DNA of 64,000 bases from Limnanthes douglasii subsp. nivea (taxonomy: Eukaryota; Streptophyta; Magnoliopsida; Brassicales; Limnanthaceae): contig JAUPFV010000005.1 of assembly GCA_036936605.1 (NCBI GenBank), forward strand, positions 4,639,670 to 4,703,669. Direction: 5' to 3'. Below the pieces are notes generated by a model, which was given only the letters and a program-made list of their open reading frames with translations, was not told the DNA's origin and ran no database searches. Below, in pieces: positions 36,101-50,759 of the stretch. Every line of letters begins with the position of its first letter. The stretch's first letter is position 1. Made by a program: the position numbers and the translations under genes.

Positions 36101-36440
36101 TGCTACATTATTCAATATCAGATTAGTAAGATTTATGTCTATTGTTCACTTAATAAGGAGCTTGGTTTAGTCCTCAAATAAAGATATACATTTTAGAACT
36201 ATAATTCATCTACTATCCGTTATATATGACATATAATCTCATAGTCTAGACATGCTAATTAATTCAGCACATCTCACTGGTCTAATGACCTTAATGCTGC
36301 AATTAAGCTAGACTACTATAACCATCTAGATGAGAGAAATAAAGTGTTGTTACTTAACTGGACTACTCCTAAGGCTAACAAGTTCAAGCTTAACACAGTT
36401 GGTTCCTACTTTCTTAACACAGGTTAACATCATCACAATA
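33189..36440 (+). pseudogene. LINE ORF2 remnant, plus strand, nearly full length
   Basis: An endonuclease start (MTIKILNWNIIGVGNQDLKR, like MKILSWNCRGLG) opens at 33189. It is followed by GHFNVNS near 33590 (like GDFN), then the spacer RTYPDHTSLNL near 33765. Reverse transcriptase starts near 34350 (ATIICLIPKNNDPIGWKNYR, PISLCTLLNEI). The C-terminal PYEEGGLKIRKFQDLHNS lies near 35430, and an RNase H start (WTTPKANKFKLNTVGS) near 36357. Stops are frequent. The copy ends where the FtsH retropseudogene begins. Confidence 0.7.
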
Positions 36441-36454
36441 AAACCTCCAATAGT

Positions 36455-38091
<1,637 letters not shown>

Positions 38092-38099
38092 TGTCCGAT

Positions 38100-40320
38100 A
38101 TTAGATGCAAGAGGAAATTATATGGAACAAATTCGAGAGGACAAATTTTCTTTTATATATATATTTTTCTCATATACTTATCTCATATTTATACGAGTAT
38201 ATTGTCTTGTTTTAATGAAAGAATGATATTTTTATGGGATAATATTCTCACCGAATATATTATTCAAAATCACGTTAAAAATAATATTATATATCGTTTA
38301 AATTTTTTGACCAATTAATTAATTATTTTCGTCAATGAATTATAATAAAAACATAATACATAATATATGAGGTCTTCAAAATTCCAAATCTAAAATTACT
38401 TCTATCGAAAATTTTATATAAAATAATATTTTAGATAAATATATTGTTAAATTTGTTCCGTGTTTGTTATTAATATGTTGATAGAATATATCTTCATCAA
38501 TAATTTATCATCAGTTAAATTAATCAATTATATCTTATGATTTATTCAATAAATAAATTCATTGTTCAAAACATCTTCTATTATGTTCTTAAGTTAAAGG
38601 TATGAAAACACCTATTAACTAACAGAAAAAATAGTTGTACCCTCTTTCTACGTATCTTTAATATCTATAGTAAAAAAGATGCATTAAATTATTGCTAGCA
38701 ATTTTGTAAATAATAGTAAAATTCCACTAATCTCGAAGTTTCATTAAATATTTATTTTAAATTAGCATACGATATTTTTCTGTTAGTCCAAGTGTCTCGA
38801 AGTCTCTGGATTTTATTTTATGTAAAATGATATATTCGAGAACCTTTGCGTAGTTAGGTATATGTTCTAGCAAATCAATAAAATGCATATAAATCTTCAG
38901 GTTGTGAAATATCTTATCGAATTTAAAATTTTGATTTTTAGTGTTTTGCTTCTTCTTCCGTGCTGGATAGAGAACGTAGGATGCATATTTTAAGATTGAA
39001 AGTGTTATAGGATACCTCTGATTCAATACTGAAACCCTAGTCATGACGAACTTCTTCAGTACGTTATGTTTCTTTTTCAACAACCTTGTCGTGATTATTT
39101 CATTTGTAGTCGTGATCAACATTTAGTTTGTTACCACATTGCTCTGTTGATGTTCCGAATTGCTTTCCTATACTTAGTGTGACTGCATTCACTTGCTTCG
39201 GGTAATTCTCAATATTGCTATGTTAAGTTACTTGATGTTTGGAAACCAATGTCGAGTGTATCTGACTTATTTTAACATCTAAATTCTTCAAGCATCATCT
39301 GCTTAATGAAATGCCTAAGTGAATTGTGATGTGTGGGTAAGGAGTTAATTCGAGTAAAGGCATACTGAGGCCGACAAATCAGCCTTCGCCTGCTTTCAAT
39401 GATCGTCGTGAGTACTACTGCACTCTAATAACAACTCCTTTAATGATATATTACCAAATATCCATTATTTCGACGCGAACCAAGACTTTTTTAGAGAACA
39501 ACATTTCATGTTTCTTTGGGAGTACATTTGCAGTCTTTAAGCTGATTATCAAAATATGGATGTTCCTTCACAATATCGTTATAATAGTCAGGATCTTTGG
39601 AATAACAGTCTCCTTCCAAATTATAGGTCTCTTCGTCGTAATGTGTCCCCTCATTGCCGGAAGGTGGGTTTTTTTCGTTAAGCAGTCGCATATGCCGTTG
39701 CCAAGTTCAAATATAATAAATAATATAATTTGACTTGTTTTGAACTTTTAACGGATCTTTTTTGTTCTTAAACTTATTTATTAGAATTTGTTTAATCTAT
39801 TTGAGTTTATTTAATTGATTTTAATTAATTTGTTAGATTGTTTTTAATTCGTTTAAGTTCGGGCTAAAATCTCCCGAGGCAAATTCAAATTCATCCAAAA
39901 TCGGTATATGCAAACCAATTTTTTTCTTAAAATACTCTTTTGTTAGTATTTAAGGTGTTTTTTTTAAATCATATCCATGCTCATTCTTGTTTTTAGAACA
40001 AAAAACAACCCTCCACTTTTCACTTTTTGTATCTTTTTTCTGCATCTCTTCCTCTCTTCAAAATCCGGTCATCCAAATTCTGGCGTACTTTTTTTTCCTC
40101 CTCCTCTACCATGTTAGAAAAGGTGAAGCTCCTCCCCCTAAGATGTTTTTTTATATCTTTTTCAGTTTATAGTTAGATTCATTTTCAAGCGATATTTTAT
40201 GTTGTTTTTAGGTTAGTTTTTGTTGATTTGGATTGTTTGATGTGTGAATTTGATGGGTTTAATTTAAGGATTCAAATTAGGGTCGAATTTTAAGGTTTAG
40301 GCTAGGATTTTTGGTGGATT
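38100..40320. other. intergenic, AT-rich, no gene seen
   Basis: No frame carries a recognisable domain. A minus-strand frame at 38757-39122 (121 codons) and short frames near 39500 show no family signature. 39.7-40.2 kb is T-rich. Confidence 0.45.
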
Positions 40321-40360
40321 ATGGGCTGTTTTTTGTCATTTTCCTCGCCGGAATCGGATG

Positions 40361-41985
40361 GAAAGAAACCAACGCACCAACAAACTCTCACAGTCTAGAG
40401 TGATACATCATGGGAAACATATTACCCTTGTGAAGTCTGTGGAAGCTGAAAAGGCCCAATAAAATCGTGGGCGAACATATACGATGAAGGAGTTGGCAGA
40501 GCATAGCAAAAGATCTTTGCGTTGTATTCATAAGGGTCAAAGGAATCTTAAACCAGTGGACAAAATAGTTGATCCCGTTGGTGGTGGATCGTCTAGTCGT
40601 GCCGCACCACCTTCACCACCACTTTCAAGATATTGTTCACCACCACCAATACATCGATCACCACCATCACCATCAAGTCGCCGTTTACCATCACACGCAA
40701 ATATGGATAATGTAAGGGCAGGTGACCCTGATCAGGATGTTTTGGATGAGGAGACAATTGACGCAATTCATACGTACGAGCAAACAAACCTAGTTGCATT
40801 TTTAGCATGCAACAAAATACCGTTATTGCCTGACTATAAGGAGCATGAGGCGTTCAACATTTTCGTCGGACATGCAAGTATTTAGTTATTTTAGTAAATA
40901 AGTTTAACTAATATAAGTTTTGTTTATTTAAAGGTTTTTTGTTACTTATTATTTTATTTACAGCCAGGTAGTTCTCTTGGAATACAAGCACATTAAAATG
41001 TGTTATATATTTGGACTTGAATTCATAGCCAAGAGGTAGCTAGTCATCTACCTCGTACTATGTTCGGACCTCTCATAGCTCATCTGCCTCATTACTTCAC
41101 TTGCTTAGTATTGGATGAGGTATTCGTTGAGCGTTGGCATTAAAAAACCAACATTTTTCAATTCAGCTTTAGGGATATAACCATCAGTTTGTATGACGTT
41201 AGTTTTATTACATGCCTCTCTATAGTTGGTAGGACACTAGATGTGGTTACGGACCCACGAGAGGATACTTACGTGTGAAAGATGTGCCTCCTCATTCGTA
41301 TGAAAGCTTAACAAAACCAAAATTATGTCATGAGAAGTCCGAGGTGTTAGCTGGCTGTTGAAGATAATTTTTGGGGGGAACATGCACCCAAAATCCTTTA
41401 TACATTTACTTCTTTTAGATCACAAGGCGAAATATGTAAGCAACCAATTTTATACTTAACACATGTTTTACTTGTCTTATTTTTTCTAATTAAATATATA
41501 AATTTTTGTTATATATGTCGTGTTCGAGAGGTACAATCTCATGAGAGCTCAAGCACAATTCACCGTCCACGATAGCTGTCTATTAGCTTATCCAATCCGG
41601 ATGATGAGCACAATAGAGGGATACATTCCTGATAGATTTATGCGCCAGTTCAAACGGATTCAGGATGAACCAACACCTCCATTTTTACTGAAGTCTACCG
41701 ATAAGAAAGGAGATCTATCTCGTTACACCTAGCATGCGAGTTCTTGGTTAGATTGGCATTAGTACTTACGTCTCGAGAATCGATTGACTGTTACTATTGC
41801 TACACATGGAACAAAGATGATGACTAAGTATCGTGATTACATTGCTCAATATGGCTGGTACGTTATTACCCCACCTACGCGACCCAGTGATGATAAACTC
41901 CTTGAGGCAGTTCGGCTTCTCAATACCATGCATGCCAGAGATGATTTGGAGGGTTTGCGGATTTTAAGACGACAAGTATTGTAGT
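40361..41985 (+). pseudogene. plant mobile domain (MAIN-like) gene remnant
   Basis: An open piece at 40484-40885 encodes a Pro/Ser-rich N-terminal region. Near 41125-41235 a frame with stops reads FVERWH.KTNIFQFSFRDIT then ISLYDVSFITCLSIVGR, the signature start of the plant mobile domain (typically ERW..ET.TFH.P.GE.TITL.DV..L..LPV.G). Further pieces at 41520-41730 and 41784-41984 (MRQFKRIQDEP, YRDYIAQYGWYVITPP) look like its C-terminal part. The stops make it a pseudogene. Such domains occur in Mutator-like and other plant transposons and in the MAIN/MAIL proteins; no terminal repeats were identified. Confidence 0.6.
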
Positions 41986-42174
41986 TGTTTTCTCGTTGGC
42001 TCGTTGTTTTACTTATCAGACTTTTTTTTGTTATGCTAAGTTGACTTATGTTGACGTTTATGTTTATGTTTTTTATCGTATCAGACGACAAATGATTTGA
42101 ATATGTACTATGTAATATGCTTAGTTATAATATATTTGGACGCTTATGTTTATTCTACTATCTCTTACACAACA

Positions 42175-42375
42175 ATAAAAAGTTGATTAAAACTTAGATT
42201 AAATATAAGCCTAAAACTTATATTAAAACTTAGCCTAAAAATAAGCTTAAAACTTATACTAAAACCTAGACTAAAACTTATAATAAAACCTATATTAAAA
42301 CTTAAAATAAAACTTAGACTAAAACTAAGTTAAAACTAATACTAAAACATAGATAAAAACTAAGTCTAATACACA
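42175..42375 (+). repeat. degenerate 14-15 bp tandem repeat
   Basis: Around a dozen imperfect units of the type AAAACTTATACTA / AAAACTTAGACTA run head to tail. Non-coding minisatellite. Confidence 0.75.
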
Positions 42376-42686
42376 CAATTTTTAAAAAATTAATTCTGAT
42401 TTTTTTTAAAATAATTACATGTATAATGCAGCATCTCTGTAGTTTACCCTATACCGGTGGGACAATGCACCGATGGTGAGGCATTGATGTAACCATCATT
42501 GAGGGTAAACCCAACTGATGGTGCAATTTATCGATCGTGCATTATTGCATAGTCGGTGTTACGACACCATTGGTTCCCAGTCGTGTGCACCATAGATTTA
42601 AATTTGTTTATCTAATTTGTTTGATTTATTTGAATTGTTTTGTTTGATTTGAATGAATTGTTTCGGTTTCTTTAATTGATTTGTTT

Positions 42687-42903
42687 TTTTGTTTCGGAGG
42701 GAACCCGCAGCCGCTACTCAGAGTGCAATGAGTGCGCACAGGGTAAACCCTCAGCCTGACGCGATAGCCTGCAAACCAACGCGAGAAGGTAAACCACACA
42801 AGGTGACAGGCTCAGCCGAGAAAGCGTATGTAGAGGGACTCGAACTCATGACCTTTTGGTTATAAGAATGCCATACTCAACCAACTCGACTACCCCTTGG
42901 GGG
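42687..42903 (-). mobile_element. tRNA-derived SINE, minus strand
   Basis: Minus-strand SINE of about 215 bp flanked by a perfect 17-bp duplication CTTTAATTGATTTGTTT (42670-42686 and 42904-42920). The head carries an A-box-like segment (GTTGGTTGAGTATGG) and a B box (GAGTTCGAGTCCC). The body matches the copy at 51769-51989 closely, in the opposite orientation. The tail is A-rich. Confidence 0.9.
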
Positions 42904-43273
42904 CTTTAATTGATTTGTTTGATTTTCTTTAATTGATTTGTCTAGCAAAATTTAATTTATTTGTTTGAACTTTCTTTACTCGTTTGTTTGATTCCTTTAA
43001 TTTTTTTAAATTGTTTTAAGGGATATTTCCGTTATATTACCAAAATAAGTCCATAATCGTTCATGCTTATGCTTAGATGTGTATTTCATTTTATCACCTA
43101 ATAAAAGTTCTTTAAGTCATTTTAATACCAAATATTGTGCGAAGAGGATTTGTTCTCCTTCATGTAGTTTTAAAGCTGTATTTTTGGCTAAAAATCACTA
43201 TTGGTCCTATATGTTTCATCATTGTATCAAAATAGTCTTCCATCTTCACTTTTGTCCCCCACTCGTCCTCTAT

Positions 43274-43668
43274 ATTTCAGAAATTTGCATAATCAATCGC
43301 CCACATGTGAACCATAAACTTCTGACACGTGTTATTCCAAAGATCCAGGTTTTGTGTCATTATTGATCCCTCGCAATTCTGCCCAATTTACCCCTCCATT
43401 AGCCTAGTCAGCAATCCAGACAATATCTGAATCAGCTACCGCATAATTTTATCAATTATAAACTAACTTAATTAAGATTAAAAAATAAAATAGAATGGTA
43501 AAAGATAAAATTAGATTACAGCTAACCGGTCTGGTCTAGTTACTAAACTAAAAAAACGTAAAATTAGGCAGAATTGTGGGGATCAATAATGACACAACTT
43601 GGATCTTTAGAGTGCGACATGTGTTTTATGATTCATGGCCTGATTATGCAAATTTCTGATACATACAC
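43274..43668. repeat. foldback element with arms of about 115 bp
   Basis: The left arm (about 43274-43396) and right arm (about 43556-43668) are inverted copies sharing, for example, GGATCAATAATGACACAA, TGGATCTTT and GATTATGCAAATTTCTGA on the plus strand of the right arm. A 160-bp spacer separates them. The element ends about 500 bp upstream of the RPP30 start codon. No target duplication was identified. Confidence 0.75.
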
Positions 43669-44181
43669 ATAAATGAAAGATAAAAATAAACACAAAAGGT
43701 AAGAAATGAAAACTAATAATAATTTTTAATCAATAATCTGTTTCTACTATTTTGTTGAGGATTTTAGGTTTATATATCAAACTTTTGATAGTCAGGTCTT
43801 GATTTATAATTTATTGTATAATTTTGATTTTATTATAAGTATTTAGTTATTATGTAGTTTATATATTTGTTTTTATCATTTTTTTTATTATTTTGAAATG
43901 ATAGGAACTTTTTCGAATTATACGGATATAGGTCATAGTTAGGTGTTTTTGAAATATATTATTTTATTTTATATTTATATTTAATTTTATTTATTTTATA
44001 GTTAATATTTTAAAACAAACAAAATAGATTAGTAAATAGGATATTTTGTATAAAAATAGGATTATACAACAATAAAAATAGATACACCCTAGTCTAAATA
44101 CAGAAGTAGGTTTAAAAACGCTCTTAAACCCCTCCGTGCTCAGATTGGCAAAACCCTTTTCATCTTCTACTCTTCAAAACA

Positions 44182-47100
44182 ATGGGGTTCTTCGATCTGA
44201 ACATCCCCCTCCACGCACCAGGAACCACCGAAACCTCCAACAACAAAACCACTCGAATCCTTCTCGCCACCAAATCCATGGAGCTAGGTTACACAGGCGT
44301 CGCCTACAACCGCACCATCAAAATCGAAGAGTTAAAATCTGCAAAATCCTGCTCGATCGAGCGACTCACTCTCTCTTCTCTGCTCAAACTCCATCCTTCT
44401 CTCTCCTCATCCGTCAACTTCCACCGCCAGCTTCTCGGCGTCCCTACATCCTCGCCGTTCCGACAGTACACTCGCCTAACGGTTTGCGTCGATAAAACGG
44501 CGATGATAGCGACGGTGTTTAATTCGAGAGAGAGCAAAGCGGTTTTGGATAGTTACGATGTTGTTGCCGTTAGGCCTTTGAATCAGAGCGCCTTCGAATT
44601 AGCTTGCGAGAAAGCCGAGGTTAGTGCTTTTGTGAATCGATTGGATTAGTGTTTCTACTTAGATTTCTCTTGTGATATTACTGCTGAGCGAAGCTCATTG
44701 GTTATCATCAGTGGTGGCTATTTAGTGATCTATGTTGAATTGTTGCTCTAAGTATCAGGACTTTTATAGGACTAACCTAATTGTGAAATCTGTTCCAACC
44801 TAAATGCACAAAATCGTAAATCAAGTTACTGTGAATGGCTAGATACTGAACAATCTGATTCAGTTTTTTCCTAAGTAGTCAAAAGTTGGTTCTGAATTCT
44901 GAATCCTGTAGTTAATGGATTGAAGTTCTGTCATATGGGCTGTTACAGGCTAGATGCTTGTAAGTAATTACCTTACCATTGCCTGTAGCACCCTGGTATG
45001 AATATCTGAAATTGGCAGATGGATCATTGCTCGTAACTTGTTTTTATTTCAAAGCTATGTGAGAAACTCATACGGTGATATATACGAGTTATCTGCAATA
45101 ACTTTTGGAGGCCAACGCTCCGGATATACCTAGATCTATTTCACTGCCTTATTTATTCTTCCTCTCGATTTTGTTGATTTTTCTGTTCCTCTTGTTTAGC
45201 TATTATTATCACTAGTCTGTTATCGGTGAAGTTTGAAAAGATTCAAAACATAAGAAATTGAATGGTTTGGCATTTTAAGCGGAGTAAATTTACATTTTAC
45301 ACTAGATTAGTTGTGTATGTATGAAATATACTTCAAATTGGCGCAGGTTCATATAATTTCAATAAACCTATCAACAATGCCATTTCGACTGAAGCGTCCC
45401 TTCATTGCAGCAGCGCTTAAGGTTTGATATCAACTTTATTTATTTTTCGATTCCTGATAGCTATTTGTATGTTGCACGTTAACTTTTTCGAATTTGGTGG
45501 TGCAGCGAGGGTTATACTTTGAAATCTGTTACTCGGACTTGTTTCTTGATGCCCAAGCAAAGAAAAGCTTTATGACAAATGCCAAGGTTAGAATTGAACA
45601 TCTATCTATATATATTAGATGCTAAAACACTGATTCTAAAACATTTACTTGTCCCAATACTGTATTCTGTATTTTAGTCCCGCTCTTTATTTATAAAAAG
45701 TTTATTGTAACTTAAAAGTACTGCTGGTCACTGGTCAGTGTATTGTGTCTAGAAATCCTGGGAACGGTAAATGAATTAGCTAAGCTAGTCAGTGTAGCAA
45801 AGTATTGAAGTAAAGCTATGAATATGCTTGAGTGGAAAGTCTGGATAGTAGAATAAAACGTTTGGTAAGTAACTAGTATAAATGTTTGGAACTTAGGTAT
45901 TCATTTAGTAATATGAGAATTAGTATGTGTAGCAACTTCTTTTATCAGGTTGATTTTTTTCAATATTTCTCGCAAGGTCTATAACCATCTGAGTTGCGAT
46001 TGAATCTTCTATTTGATGGAAGAAAAAAAATATGTAGGATAAATTACAATTTGGGCATTTATTGAATTTGAAAGAGAAACTTATTTGTTCTCATTCTTAT
46101 ACTTCTTGGACAACTAAACAAGATCTATATTCATTCGTTTTCTTGTCTTCCTTTTTCTTTCAAATTCTACTTCTACACCAACTTTTTCTGGTTGGTAGTG
46201 TTAGGTACATTTCTCCTCCAATCTGCATGTCATCGTAAACTGATCTACTATCAAGTGTTTTTAGAATAATGTAAAAAACTCGATTAAAACGATTACTTTA
46301 AAATTGGTCTATACGATTGATTACAGTTACTGGTGGATTGTACCCGAGGAAAGAATCTCATTCTATCAAGCGCTGCTCCATCTGTCACTGAACTTAGAGG
46401 TCCAAATGATGTTGCAAACTTAGCATCTTTGCTTGGATTCTCTTCAGAAAGAGCTAAAGCAGCTATATCCAAAAATTGTAGGTACGTACATCTGTTAAAA
46501 TCCTATTACCAAAGAAATTAGGTTCTCACTTAATTGAAACCGATCTTGCGTTTCCTGCAGAAATTTGTTAGCTAATTTGTTTAAGAAGAAGCGTTTCAAA
46601 GAGGAAGCTATCAGACTCGATTTAGTGTCATCTAGTGGTGACTGGTTGAAATGGGATCCTATCTCTTGTGGTGAAGGTGATCTGCTACTAGAAGATATGG
46701 AGGAGGCGTTCGCTTCCATCAATGCAGCATCCAAAAGTGTTAAAGCCATTGATTTTACATCTGCTATTGACAACAAAAAATCTCCCGGATTTCTAGTTTC
46801 TGGTATCATATCTGGGATGGATGTTGATCCCCAGCTACCAACTATAAGCAAGAGCCTTCCTCTGGCTATCACAGTTGTGGATCAGCCTCTGATGGATCTG
46901 ACTACATCTGCGGATAATCCCTCAGACCACGAAATTACTAGCTGTAGAGATTCTCAAATTTTGTGTTTAACAAAGGACTCTGCTAGGTCTGAGGAAGTCG
47001 GGCTGCATACAATCGTCTCTGCAAACAAGTTCGTTCCCCTAAAAAAATGCAGTTTTGGGCATGATATAGAAAATGAGAAAGCAAGGCTTGAGGATAATGT

Positions 47101-48065
47101 TTGCAATGCTAATAGAGGAGCTCCTAAAGAATACAAAAATAGCAACTATCAATCTCTTAAGATATGCAAGAGTTTGGAACACGATGCGTCCATGTCATTG
47201 CATGATAGTAATCTGTGTAAAATAGTAAGGGAGGGACCTTTAGCTCAGCCGGGGGATACTACAGTTCTAGGTGATAAGACTCCGAGCTCTTACTCATGCC
47301 ACGAGATAAAAGTAGATAATTCTCCTGTTGGAAACTGTGAAGACCAACAGTTGGTGATAAATTTAGATGACGTTTCTTCTGAAGTAAAAGATTTGCAAGG
47401 CGAAGCAATCACTACTTATGTGAAGGAACAAGAGGCTGTTGATCATGCTCTAGTTACAATAGAGTCTAGCGACCAAAATAAAGCTCCAGATGGATCTTCG
47501 CTGACTCATTTATGTAAAGAAAAGGCTGAGACTCACATTAATGTACAGACATCTACGGTAAATGATGCTGCAGAAGAAAGTGGGTTAAAAGGAGAAACAA
47601 CTGTAGGTTGTGCAGAGGAAAGAGTTCCAATTAATCAAGTTCCAGTATTAGAAGGTCCTGCAGAGGAAAGAGTTCCAACTAATCAAGTTCCAGTAATAGA
47701 TTCTTGTAAAGAAAAGAAAACCGGAGATGAAGCGGTACTAACATATCTGAAAGAAGACAGAGAGAAGGATGCAGAAGATTCCAATTGCAATCCTATAACC
47801 TCCCTACAATCTATATCAGGTACCAAGTTTAAATTTCAGAAATTCTAATCGTAGCAACAAGTCTGTGCTCATATAGCTCTACGTGGACATGGCATTTTAT
47901 CAGTGTAGCATGACCTATATCTTTCTGTTCTTCTAACGTGCATGTTTTCTGGAAAATGCAGGGAAATCTAGACTTAAAAAGAGGAAGTCTCATCGGCCGC
48001 TGATGCTTCCCTTCAATCATTTTTTAAATAGTGTACCTTCCAAGAGGAGACGCAAAAATAAGTAA
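44182..48065 (+). CDS. RPP30: RNase P/MRP protein subunit RPP30, six exons
   Basis: The exons are 44182-44619, 45347-45421, 45506-45586, 46327-46481, 46561-47819 and 47962-48065. All introns are GT..AG and the spliced frame is continuous, giving 703 residues. The N-terminus (MGFFDLNIPLHAP), the segment VAVRPLNQSAFELAC, the MPFRLKRPFIAAALKRGLYF region and the GKNLILSSAAPSVTELRGP-NDVANLASLLGF region are the RPP30 signature, a PHP/TIM-barrel fold. By family the protein is a subunit of nuclear RNase P and RNase MRP, acting in tRNA 5' maturation and pre-rRNA processing. Exon 5 adds a long, poorly conserved acidic region typical of plant homologues, with a tandem duplication (AEERVPINQVPVLEGP/AEERVPTNQVPVIDS). 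Exon 6 ends in a basic tail (KSRLKKRKSHRP, SKRRRKNK), a likely nuclear or nucleolar signal. The gene looks intact. Confidence 0.92.
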
Positions 48066-48786
48066 CATTCAAAAATTTATTCTTAAGTTAACATTCTTTA
48101 TTGTCATTTTACTTGTTATGTTATTTCTCCTGTATATATATATATATATATATATACATATTTTTCTTTTTACACAAAACTGGCTTAAACTTTTTATAGT
48201 TTTTGTATCAATCTATAACATTACAGTACAAAACTGTGTTAATGATAGGGACTTAAGTCTAGCAAGATATTTTACCAGAGCAAGACCCTTCAAACTCATA
48301 ACTGAATTTTCTTTAATCATAGTTGTTAAGATCGCTATAATAATATTGCGATCACTATTGAATTTTGAACCCCAGCAATACGTACGATGTTTATCGCATC
48401 GCTGGGATTAGGTTATAGTCCGGGTTATACGACAAATGAATTATATAGAATGAAAGAAGAATTTCAATGTTTTCTCAGTCTCAAATGTGATATACTCTTG
48501 ATTATATAGATACTATATTTTTGATATATAAGATATATGAATGTAGTTCTTACAACTTTAAAGTTTAAAATTTAAAATTCGAATTTTCAAACTTAATATA
48601 TAATGATTATGTATATAATATATCCAATACACACCTCTTCTATGCTTGGTGTATATAATATATCTAATACACCTCTTCTATGCTTATAGTTTAAGTTTAA
48701 ATTCAGATGAGAAGATCCATTTGACTATATTATATCAGGAATATCAACTAAAGTTAATTGGATGATTTTATAATGTTTTTTTCCTG

Positions 48787-48838
<52 letters not shown>

Positions 48839-48980
48839 TTTGTAATAGATCACCGTATCTTACCTTACTATTTGCGGTATGAAAAGAAAAAAATCGATAC
48901 ACGATTTGACAACTATGTCTGTAATCCTATCGTGTTCTACACCTGAATTGAGACATATTTTAGTTTATCTGTGTTACTTG
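48066..48980. other. intergenic with TA microsatellites
   Basis: 3' flank of RPP30. TA dinucleotide runs lie at about 48135-48156 and 48790-48837. AATATATCTAATACACCTCTTC-like segments are locally duplicated at about 48617-48680. No gene seen. Confidence 0.6.
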
Positions 48981-49419
48981 CTGCCGATCTGCTCAGCTTC
49001 TTCCATCAAAAGAGTACAACATCCCTGTAGTACGACATCCTTGATGTCGTAACTTATTCAGGTTCTGACCATGAACCAGAACTGCTGTTCCATATATCAG
49101 GGCAAGTAACATTCCGGCCACGTTTTTGCAACCCAACCGTAACATTTCGACTTCTCTACAACCCGACGTTTCCTCAACATTCATTACCTGTATATTGAAC
49201 AAGCTAAATTTGTTCTGGCCTAATTTTTGGGTGGATATCCTGAATTCCAGCTTCACAACTTTAAACATTATGACATTTTGAAAGTGATCCATCCGAGCAA
49301 AAACCAATTAACGGAGCTTTTCAAATTATCCAAGGAATATTGTTATTTCGTTAATTTGTTGATAAATTTCTCTTAGTTTTCAACTTTAGGCAATTTACCT
49401 GTACAGCAACAACACAGGT

Positions 49420-49485
49420 AACTCTCCGTTCAGTGTTTCATTAGTTTTAATTTCTATTACTAACCTGTATTTTTTACTCTCTCAG
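49420..49485 (+). promoter_or_regulatory. possible short 5'-UTR intron
   Basis: CACAG|GTAACT at about 49417 could be a donor. TTACTAAC, a near-ideal branch-point sequence, lies at about 49458-49465. A T-rich tract then leads to CTCTCTCAG|, one base before the ATG at 49487. This would be a 66-bp intron in the leader of the capsid-like frame. It is inferred from signals only. Confidence 0.4.
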
Positions 49486-49486
49486 T

Positions 49487-50673
49487 ATGGCAGACGAACA
49501 CTCTCACATGGACATTACACCTGATAAGGAAAGTCCCGCAGAAAGCAAATGCGTCGAGCCTGAATCATCCTCTATGGCAATTGTGCCCGCCAAATCAACC
49601 GCTATGGTGACTGACCAAGGCTCACATGCCAATGAGACCGAAGCTGCTGCTGAACTAGTCTTTCGCCAACACCAATGCTTTAAGCTTGAACTCAACCCTG
49701 CTTATCTCAATTACCTGAGAGCCATCACTGGAGTTGGCTACCGACGTTCCTTCAACAAGAACCTAGAGCTCAAAACATTTGAAATCGATGTATTGAATAT
49801 GCGCAACGCACTCACTTACACCTTCGAGAATGCTCTACTGGTGAGGTATTACTCTCATGGAGGCTTACGCCAATCCGAGATTATCTCTGAGATAGCAACG
49901 ATCGTCCCCCTAACTGTCGATATGTGCATGTCCGCGCTTTACGCAAAGCTCCAAAGCATCCACAAGTCCTATGGGATTCACTCGTCAAGGTACGCCGCTC
50001 CCTCGTCTTACACTAAAGACATCGAGCTTCCCCTTCCATTTGCTCTCGCCATTCAAGAGATGGGCTCATTTGAAACTCAATCCCTACAGACAAATATTTT
50101 GTGTGCTCCGACTTATCCGGAAAACACGCCAAATGAAGGCCGTGCAAAACCAGAACTTCCGAACACTGCGTACCTCTCTTACCTTCCGACCATCAAGGAA
50201 CACGGCATCCCTTGCAAATCTATTGACACCAGTCTGAAGACTGGATCTGCTTGGTGGACATACAAGGCACAGACCATTCATCATACTTTCGACCTGGTCT
50301 GTACATTACCACCCTCGCTCTACTCCGACAACAGCGCGATTCTGCGCTCACTGCTACTCGCCCCCAACGCTCTCAATGAAACTTATGACATCATAAAGTT
50401 TTCCAGTGGCTACACCAATTATGGAACTCGCCTCCGAGAGAGGCTCCCAGGCTCCTCAACCCGTTCATTCTTGGCACTTTGCTATGGACCAGAAGAAGAA
50501 TGGAGCTCAGGACCGAACTAGCTCTTCGCCTTCAAGAGTTTCATCCATTTTTTATTGTAACACAGAACCTTTTGGACCACTTTTACCCTAGAGGTCCACA
50601 ATGGAGATACTATCGTGAACTCGCCGCCACAGGAGTTTCACTGATTACCCGTTCTCAGTTTGAGCTTGAATAA
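49487..50673 (+). pseudogene. endogenous partitivirus capsid-like sequence, frameshifted near its end
   Basis: An intronless frame of 344 codons from the ATG at 49487 stops at 50521. A second frame shifted by two bases, open to 50673, appears to carry the remaining 55-60 residues (LRLQEFHPFFIVTQNLL, then WRYYRELAATGV). The middle (about residues 100-190) and C-terminal half have the overall character of capsid proteins of plant partitiviruses (Deltapartitivirus type), double-stranded RNA viruses known to have left capsid-derived copies in plant genomes. The first 55 residues are polar and low-complexity. Base composition is less AT-rich than the surroundings. The viral assignment is by eye from general resemblance. 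An alternative is a plant gene of unknown function with viral ancestry, in which case the leader intron signals would matter. Confidence 0.5.
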
Positions 50674-50759
50674 TAAAAAATTTAAATACTTGGCAAATAC
50701 TAGGATTTTTCCAATTTAACTGATTTATTTATATAATAATTATTACAGTCACCTTAGTG

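Noticed and set aside
42170..42375. CRISPR-like regular repeats
   Set aside because: Units are contiguous and degenerate with no spacers, in a plant nuclear window; this is a minisatellite.
48993..49307. 104-codon minus-strand frame next to the capsid-like sequence
   Set aside because: No family recognised, no splice signals, and no reason to prefer it over chance in a less AT-rich stretch.
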